Of a stretch of 64,000 nt of DNA, positions 59,146 to 64,000 are shown piece by piece. Origin of the DNA: Asanoa iriomotensis (GTDB lineage: Bacteria > Actinomycetota > Actinomycetes > Mycobacteriales > Micromonosporaceae). The stretch spans positions 186,001 through 250,000 of the forward strand of contig NZ_BONC01000003.1 in assembly GCF_016862515.1 (NCBI RefSeq), in the 5' to 3' direction. Positions within the stretch are counted from its first letter, which is position 1. Each line of letters starts with the position of its first letter. Under the pieces are notes generated by a model, which did not search any database, was not told the DNA's origin, and worked only from the letters and a program-made list of their open reading frames with translations. The position numbers were made by a program, and so were the translations under genes.

Positions 59146-59310
59146 CCGGCCCGCTTCGGCGACGGAACGTCATCGGCGGGTCGCGGCCAGTCTCGAGGGC
59201 TGTTCATCAGGTTCCTAACGCGTACGCCACGGTTGGCACGGGTTAGACGGAGCCGCCGACGCCCGGCGTTGCACGGCGTGAGAAATCCTCGAACCGGCCG
59301 TGAGTGCATC

Positions 59311-59316
59311 TATCGT
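59311..59316 (+). promoter_or_regulatory. -10 element, leaderless nucleoside hydrolase gene
   Basis: TATCGT, then CGAGCGA (7 nt), then ATG at 59324. It rules out the GTG at 59300 as start. Confidence 0.5.
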
Positions 59317-59323
59317 CGAGCGA

Positions 59324-60325
59324 ATGAGGGAGTACGCCGCTCAGCCGGTGATCGTCGACTGCGACCCCGGGCACGACGACGCGCTGGCGCTGCTGCTGGC
59401 CGTCGGCGACCCCCGGCTGCGACTGCTCGGCGTCACGACCGTCGCGGGCAACCAGACGCTCGACAAGACGACGCGGAACGCGCTGAAGATGCTCGCCCTG
59501 GCCGGCGTCACCGACGTGCCGGTCGCCGCCGGCTGCGACCGGCCGTTGGTCGGCGACCTGAGCGTCGCCGAATACATCCACGGCGCGTCGGGGCTCGACG
59601 GGCCCGACCTCGATCTGCCGGTCGCAGAGGTCGCCGACGTGCACGCGGTCGAGTTGATGCGCCGCGAGATCATGGGTTCGACCGAGCCGGTCACCCTGGT
59701 CGCGCTCGGGCCGCTGACCAATGTCGCGCTGCTGCTGCGCCGGCATCCCGAGGTCGCGCCGCGCCTACACCGGATCGTCTTCATGGGTGGTTCGACCGAT
59801 CGAGGCAACACGACGCCTTACGGCGAGTTCAACATCGTCACCGACCCCGAGGCCGCCGACATCGTGCTGCGGTCGGGGCTGCCGACCACGATGATCGGAC
59901 TCAACGTCACCCACCAGGCCCTCGCGACCGCGGAGGTCATCGCCGAGTTCCGCGGCCTGGGCACCCGGCTGGGCGCGGTCTGCGCGGAGCTGATGACGTT
60001 CTTCGCGAGCACCTACCTGCGGGAGTTCGGGCTCGCGGATCCGCCGGTGCACGACCCGATCGCGGTGGCCGCGGTCATCGACGCGGCGATCGTCCGGACG
60101 GTCGCGGCCCCGGTCGTTGTCGAGTTGACGGGTACGCACACCCGCGGTGCCACCGTCGTCGACCTGCATGGCCGGACCGGGCGGGCACCGAACGTGGACG
60201 TCGCGGTCGGGCTGGACGTGGACGCGTTCTGGCGCCTGCTCATGGCCGCGGTGCGACGACTGGGTGCGGCAGAAACGCATGGTCCTGCCAGATCAGACGG
60301 GACATCTCTTCCGGGTACGGGGTGA
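59324..60325 (+). CDS. inosine-uridine-type nucleoside hydrolase
   Basis: A 333-residue enzyme that splits nucleosides into ribose and base. The Ca2+/substrate motif PVIVDCDPGHDDALALLLA (D12, D14, D18, D19) is intact, followed by LGVTTVAGNQTLDKTTRNAL, IHGASGLDGPDL, LVALGPLTNVAL, GEFNIVTDPEAADIVLRSGL and VHDPIAVAAVID. The final 20 residues (ETHGPARSDGTSLPGTG) lie antisense to the end of the convergent esterase gene and look like read-through. ATG 59324 is preferred because of the TATCGT hexamer. Confidence 0.93.
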   Translation: MREYAAQPVIVDCDPGHDDALALLLAVGDPRLRLLGVTTVAGNQTLDKTTRNALKMLALAGVTDVPVAAGCDRPLVGDLSVAEYIHGASGLDGPDLDLPVAEVADVHAVELMRREIMGSTEPVTLVALGPLTNVALLLRRHPEVAPRLHRIVFMGGSTDRGNTTPYGEFNIVTDPEAADIVLRSGLPTTMIGLNVTHQALATAEVIAEFRGLGTRLGAVCAELMTFFASTYLREFGLADPPVHDPIAVAAVIDAAIVRTVAAPVVVELTGTHTRGATVVDLHGRTGRAPNVDVAVGLDVDAFWRLLMAAVRRLGAAETHGPARSDGTSLPGTG

Positions 60326-62243
60326 GAGCCGGCGAGGTGTCGAAGACCTGTGTGAGCCGGCGGTCGGCGTCGTAGGCCGGCCAACCTGGGTCGCCGTGCG
60401 AGGCGAAGCGGGTCCAGGCGGCCCGCATCTTTCGTGAGAGTGCCACCGCCTCGGCGGTGGGGTTGTCACCGATCAGCACGGCGGGCTGGCCGCTGGTCAG
60501 GTTGCCGAACACGAGCGGGACGTCGAGGCCGTGGCAGGCGCCGAGGACGCCGCCCATGCCCGGGGCGGGCCAGGTCAGCTCGTAGAAGTGCGCCCGGCCG
60601 CCGCCGGCGACCTGTGCCTCGGCGAGGTGCAGGGTGGGCATGCGGAACAGCCAGTCGGAGTGCACCAGCTCGTACAACTCGTCCGGGCCGGCGTCTTGGT
60701 AACGGCCATCGTCGGGGCCGAAGATCCGCAAGGCGGTCCGTGCCTGCTCCGGTGTCACCTCGCCGAGGAAGCCGGTGAACACGGTGAACAGCCGGTGCTC
60801 GTCGCGCGTGTGTCCGGCGAGCAGGTCGATGTCGCGGCCGGCGCCGGCGGCCAGCGCCTGCCAGGGCGTGGTCGGCAGGACCTCGCCGTCGACGACGGGA
60901 GCGAACGGGATCGACCGGTGCGCGGGCTGACCCCAGCGCTCGGCCCGGTCGGCCATCGTGGCGGTGACGTTGTCCGCGGCGAGGACGAGCAGCTCCGGGT
61001 CCACGTCGGCCAGGTCCGCGACGACGGGACGCAGTCCCAGCTTGGCGGCGCACGCGGAGGCGATGTCGGCGGCGAGCTCTGTCGAGAAGTAGGTGCCCGG
61101 CATGCTCTGCACGACGGCCCTGCGGAACAGCCCGGCCGCGCGTGGCATGGCCAGCAGCGCGGCGATCGATCCGGCCCCCGCCGACTGACCGAATACCGTG
61201 ACCTCTTCGGGGTCGCCACCGAAAGCGGCGATGTTCGCGCGCACCCACTCCAGTGCGGCCACCTGATCGAGCAGCCCGCGGTTGGGTGGGGCGCCGGTGA
61301 TCTGCGCGAACCCCTCCACGCCGAGGCGGTAGTTGAAGGTCACCACGACCACGCCACCGTCGCGGGCGAGGTTGGCGCCGTCGAACTCGGGCTGGCTGGC
61401 CCCACCGATCACGTAGGCACCGCCGTAGATCCAGACCCGCTCGGGCTTCGGCAGCCGTCCGCCGCGCGGCACCGGCGGGTCCGCCCACACGCCGAGCAGC
61501 GGCCTGATCATCCGCGGTGCCGGGTCGTGCAGCAGGACGACGTACGCCCGCCTGGGTGTCGTTCCTTTGTTGAGGTCGCGTAGCGCCAACCAGCCGGCCA
61601 CCAGCCTTCGCAGGACCCACCCGACCGGCAGGACGCCGACGAGGACGACGAAGCCGAGCACGCGGTCGGGCACGTCGAGCGCGGCGCTCCCGACCACGAC
61701 GACGGCCAGGGCGAGCACCCAGGCGAGCGACCGTCGACCATCCTGCGACACGGCGAGACGCAGAGCCGGCCCGAGGACGTCGACGTCGCGGGCCGGCGGC
61801 TCGTCGACGGCCGGTGTCGGGGGCAGCGAGGCTTCGTAAGCGTTCACGACCGAGCGGTTGGCCCGCGCTTTCCGGATCGCCCACATGTTCGCGATCAGGA
61901 GGCCACCGATCAGACCGGTGAGCATGGCCCCGCCGACGCCGCCCGCGAACCCCATGACCACGAAGGCCACTACCACCCCGGCGAACTGCAGCAGGGTGAG
62001 CCGGGCGGGTAGGTCGCGGCCGGCGATCGCCCGCCGCATCGCGGGCACAGCCACGGCGAGCCCGTACCCGAACGCGACGAGGAAACCGCCGGCGACGAGA
62101 GCGGCTTGCAGCGCGCCGCGGTCGGCCGCAGCCACCACGAACGCGACGCTGGATCCCACCGCGATCAGCACCAGCACGGCCGACACGACGAACGAGCCGC
62201 GCGGCCACGCACGATCGTCGCGGGGCAAACCGTCACCACTCAT
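60240..62243 (-). CDS. chimeric protein: N-terminal membrane domain fused to a truncated type B carboxylesterase
   Basis: A 667-residue protein. Residues 1 to about 262 form a membrane protein (helices near 18-40, 45-68, 88-122, 174-215) followed by TPRRAYVVLLHDPAPRMIRPLLGVWADPPVPRGGRLPKPERV. At about residues 265-272 it switches to carboxylesterase/lipase: VWIYGGAYVIGGASQPEFDG, VTVFGQSAGAGS (nucleophile S354), AGHTRDEHRLF and ACHGLDVPLVFGN (triad). The first 100 or so residues of a normal type B esterase, including the RGIPYA region, are missing. GGAGG 8 nt before ATG 62243 sets the start. Whether the enzyme is active is open. Confidence 0.75.
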   Translation of the reverse strand: MSGDGLPRDDRAWPRGSFVVSAVLVLIAVGSSVAFVVAAADRGALQAALVAGGFLVAFGYGLAVAVPAMRRAIAGRDLPARLTLLQFAGVVVAFVVMGFAGGVGGAMLTGLIGGLLIANMWAIRKARANRSVVNAYEASLPPTPAVDEPPARDVDVLGPALRLAVSQDGRRSLAWVLALAVVVVGSAALDVPDRVLGFVVLVGVLPVGWVLRRLVAGWLALRDLNKGTTPRRAYVVLLHDPAPRMIRPLLGVWADPPVPRGGRLPKPERVWIYGGAYVIGGASQPEFDGANLARDGGVVVVTFNYRLGVEGFAQITGAPPNRGLLDQVAALEWVRANIAAFGGDPEEVTVFGQSAGAGSIAALLAMPRAAGLFRRAVVQSMPGTYFSTELAADIASACAAKLGLRPVVADLADVDPELLVLAADNVTATMADRAERWGQPAHRSIPFAPVVDGEVLPTTPWQALAAGAGRDIDLLAGHTRDEHRLFTVFTGFLGEVTPEQARTALRIFGPDDGRYQDAGPDELYELVHSDWLFRMPTLHLAEAQVAGGGRAHFYELTWPAPGMGGVLGACHGLDVPLVFGNLTSGQPAVLIGDNPTAEAVALSRKMRAAWTRFASHGDPGWPAYDADRRLTQVFDTSPALTPYPEEMSRLIWQDHAFLPHPVVAPRP

Positions 62244-62334
62244 CTGACGACCCTCCACCCACCGTCCAATGCCGGATCAGCGTCGGCCGATGGCCGTGTG
62301 TCACCGGATCGGGGAGCAACAAACCCCCATGGGG

Positions 62335-62340
62335 TATCGT
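62335..62340 (+). promoter_or_regulatory. -10 element, leaderless DUF6153-like gene
   Basis: TATCGT, then GGCGCC (6 nt), then GTG at 62347. Confidence 0.5.
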
Positions 62341-62346
62341 GGCGCC

Positions 62347-62793
62347 GTGCGTCGAACGGGCAGGCAGACGACCGCGCGGAGCATCGGGCGCCTCGCGCAG
62401 CAGCTCCTCATGATCTGCACCGTCCTGGGCCTGGCGCTGATGCACAGCCTGGGCCACACCGACCTGCACCACTCCCGGGCCGCCGGAGCCTCGGCGAACG
62501 GCCATGCGGCTGAGATCTCGTCGTCGGCGGCCATCGCGGACGGTGACTGCGCCGATTGTGATCGCGCCTCAACCCCAACCGGGCCCGGCCGTCACGGTGG
62601 GTCCTTCTGGGAGATCTGCCTCGCGGTGCTGAGCGGCGTCGCCGCGGCCCTGCTGCTCACCGCCCTGCTCGTGATCTCGACTCGCGCCCACGGTTGGGCG
62701 CGCCCGGCCTTTTCCGCTCCGTCGCTGTCTCGCGGGCCACCGGTGCGACGCACGGGGTTGAAGCTGGCCACGGTTTCGGTGCTGCGCGTATAG
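62347..62793 (+). CDS. membrane protein, DUF6153-like
   Basis: A 148-residue protein with two membrane helices: IGRLAQQLLMICTVLGLALMHSLGHT and FWEICLAVLSGVAAALLLTALLVISTRAH. Between them lies an extracytoplasmic His/Cys-containing loop (HTDLHHSRAAGA, GDCADCDRAS) that could bind metal. Proteins of this layout often accompany DUF305 lipoproteins in actinobacteria, as here. The name DUF6153 is from recall and unconfirmed. GTG 62347 is chosen from the TATCGT hexamer; ATG 62269 would give a longer unconserved leader. Confidence 0.6.
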   Translation: MRRTGRQTTARSIGRLAQQLLMICTVLGLALMHSLGHTDLHHSRAAGASANGHAAEISSSAAIADGDCADCDRASTPTGPGRHGGSFWEICLAVLSGVAAALLLTALLVISTRAHGWARPAFSAPSLSRGPPVRRTGLKLATVSVLRV

Positions 62794-62874
62794 GACCGCG
62801 AGCGTGCGGGACGCCCGTACGGCTGTCTCGCATCAACTCGTCCTCGCGTACGTACCGATACCGAAAGGCCTTTT

Positions 62875-63504
62875 GTGTTTACGAACTCTCTTGTGATGCG
62901 GCGCGGCTTCGTCGCGGTCGCGATCGCGACAGGACTCGCGCTGTCCGCCTGCGGCGGAGCCGGGTCCTCCGACTCAGGAATGAACCACGGGTCAGGCATG
63001 GCCACCGGCGAAGACCCGTCAACCACGGCACAGGCGACCTTCAACGACGCGGATGTGATGTTCGCGCAGATGATGATCCCGCACCACACCCAGGCGGTCG
63101 AGATGGCTGACATGGCCGCCACGCGGGCGGCTGATGGGGAGGTCAAAGCCCTCGCGGCCAGGATCAGGCAGGCGCAGGAGCCCGAGATCCGGACGATGAC
63201 GGACTGGCTGTCGCGATGGGGTCGGCCGGCCGCATCGCCGGGCGCCGGCATGAACCACGGCGGGTCGCCCATGCCGGGCGAGATGTCCGAGGTGGACATG
63301 AAAGCCCTCACGGCGGCCAGCGGCACCGCGTTCGACAAGCAGTTCCTGACGATGATGGTCGCTCACCACGAAGGTGCGATCACGATGGCGCGGCAAGAGA
63401 TGGCCCAAGGTTCCAACCAGGACGCCACGGCTCTCGCCGCCAGGATTGTCCAGGACCAGCAGGCCGAGATCACGGAGATCGACAACCTTCTTCGCCGGCT
63501 CTAG
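62875..63504 (+). CDS. DUF305-domain lipoprotein
   Basis: A 209-residue lipoprotein. The signal peptide ends in a lipobox-like LALSAC (Cys at residue 26 from GTG 62875). The DUF305/ferritin-like repeats carry the His-His pairs FAQMMIPHHTQAVEMADMAA and LTMMVAHHEGAITMARQEM, with Met/His-rich linkers (GMNHGSGM, GMNHGGSPM) typical of copper-associated proteins. A copper-related extracytoplasmic role is inferred from these residues. GAAAGG lies 6 nt before GTG 62875; ATG 62896 is an alternative start. Confidence 0.88.
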   Translation: MFTNSLVMRRGFVAVAIATGLALSACGGAGSSDSGMNHGSGMATGEDPSTTAQATFNDADVMFAQMMIPHHTQAVEMADMAATRAADGEVKALAARIRQAQEPEIRTMTDWLSRWGRPAASPGAGMNHGGSPMPGEMSEVDMKALTAASGTAFDKQFLTMMVAHHEGAITMARQEMAQGSNQDATALAARIVQDQQAEITEIDNLLRRL

Positions 63505-63518
63505 CGCTCCGTCAGCGA

Positions 63519-63551
63519 CCGGGCTGGTCGATTCACACTCGGCCAGCCCGG
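63519..63551 (+). terminator. hairpin after the DUF305 gene
   Basis: A perfect 9-bp inverted repeat CCGGGCTGG (63519-63527) and CCAGCCCGG (63543-63551) with a 15-nt loop, 15 bp after the stop codon. There is no U-tract, so it is a probable rather than certain terminator. Confidence 0.5.
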
Positions 63552-63627
63552 CGGTGGTTCAGCACGGTCAGGGCGGGTATGCCGAGGCAGCATGTCCGCG
63601 CCCGTCGCGCTCAATCGGGAGAATGGG

Positions 63628-64000
63628 ATGCAGGTCGAGGGTTCAGTTGCGTTTGTTACCGGTGGGAACCGTGGCTTCGGGTTGGCGATGGCCGAGGAAC
63701 TGCGGGCGCGCAAGGCCAGCAAGGTCTACGTCGGTGTGCGCGATCCGGAAGCGTTCGATCATCCGGGAATCACCGCGGTCGACCTCGACGTGACGAGCCC
63801 GACGTCGGTCGCCGCGGCCGCACGACAGTGCGACGACGTGACGCTGCTGGTCAACAACGCGGGCACCGGGAGCGCCCACCCGAAGGGCACGCTTGACCCC
63901 GACCTGATCTCGAGCGCCGAGCGGGTGTTCGACGTCAACGTGTACGGGGTGATCCGTACCACGCAAGCCCTCGCGCCGGTGATCCTCGACAACGGCGGCG
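63628..64000 (+). CDS. short-chain dehydrogenase/reductase, N-terminal part (runs off window)
   Basis: The first 124 residues of an SDR oxidoreductase. Cofactor-binding motif FVTGGNRGFGLAMAEELRAR (TGxxxGxG at residues about 10-16), the adenine-binding region DLDVTSPTSV, and the structural LVNNAGTGS motif are present, then FDVNVYGVIRTTQAL. The catalytic Tyr-x3-Lys lies beyond the window end. GGGAGA 5-6 nt before ATG 63628 supports this start; an upstream ATG at 63592 is possible. Substrate unknown. Confidence 0.9.
   Translation, partial: MQVEGSVAFVTGGNRGFGLAMAEELRARKASKVYVGVRDPEAFDHPGITAVDLDVTSPTSVAAAARQCDDVTLLVNNAGTGSAHPKGTLDPDLISSAERVFDVNVYGVIRTTQALAPVILDNGG

Overview
This window is high-GC actinobacterial DNA. 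Gene content and gene order point to a Micromonosporaceae-like organism, but I have run no database search, so that placement is inference. The block from pncB to rdgB (about 6.3-21.2 kb) keeps the order of Mycobacterium tuberculosis Rv1330c-Rv1341: pncB, clpS, DUF2017, mec, cysO, cysM, a metallo-beta-lactamase-fold cAMP phosphodiesterase homologue, rph and rdgB. It has lineage-specific insertions: a LuxR/LAL regulator with a degenerate dynamin-like protein, an alpha/beta hydrolase, a membrane protein and two glycosyltransferases. No rRNA, tRNA, CRISPR array or insertion sequence was recognised.

Layout. 0-3.4 kb: 3' end of ctaD, a strong terminator, a membrane protein, a GlxA-type regulator and a decayed gene fragment. 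3.4-7.6 kb: hydrolase, MFS transporter, and pncA/pncB for NAD salvage. 7.6-12.0 kb: LAL regulator divergent from a dynamin-like protein. 12.1-14.8 kb: clpS, DUF2017 and the Mec/CysO/CysM cysteine pathway. 14.8-21.2 kb: hydrolase, membrane protein, phosphodiesterase homologue, two GT4 mannosyltransferase-like genes, rph and rdgB. 21.2-24.9 kb: a pseudogene with a tandem duplication, an AraC regulator, two small membrane proteins, and a hydrolase with a divergent ArsR-like regulator and its likely operator. 25.0-32.9 kb: a histidine-utilisation operon (rpiR-type regulator, hutU, M20 amidohydrolase, hutF, hutI, hutH). 33.0-35.6 kb: methyltransferase, MOSC, RibD-like and DUF1905 genes. 35.9-38.1 kb: a YbaB/WXG100-linked EndoU toxin-immunity cassette. 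38.3-45.0 kb: an aldehyde dehydrogenase, CUT2 sugar ABC transporter and secreted discoidin-domain protein operon closed by a terminator. 45.0-49.8 kb: NarL-type two-component system, a HEAT-like protein and a NatAB-type exporter. 49.7-51.8 kb: orphan YefM antitoxin and an ECF42-like sigma factor with its DGPF/YCII partner. 51.9-64 kb: mixed metabolic, membrane and lipoprotein genes, including a nitrilase-family gene, a beta-lactamase-fold protein, a nucleoside hydrolase, a chimeric membrane-carboxylesterase gene, DUF6153/DUF305 genes and the start of an SDR gene.

The most striking whole-window signal is a fixed start-site grammar. About twenty genes have a TANNNT hexamer whose last base lies 6 or 7 nt before an ATG/GTG, which is the geometry of leaderless mRNAs. 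It fixes many otherwise uncertain starts, reveals a 28-codon leaderless uORF overlapping the phosphodiesterase start, and includes one 24-bp divergent intergenic in which the two -10 hexamers share two base pairs. Other notable items are a CysO with a 17-residue tail after its diglycine next to its JAMM protease, an EndoU toxin ORF separated from its WXG100-like N-terminal domain by one in-frame stop, a membrane-protein/carboxylesterase chimera, and twin palindromic operators covering the plsC start codon.
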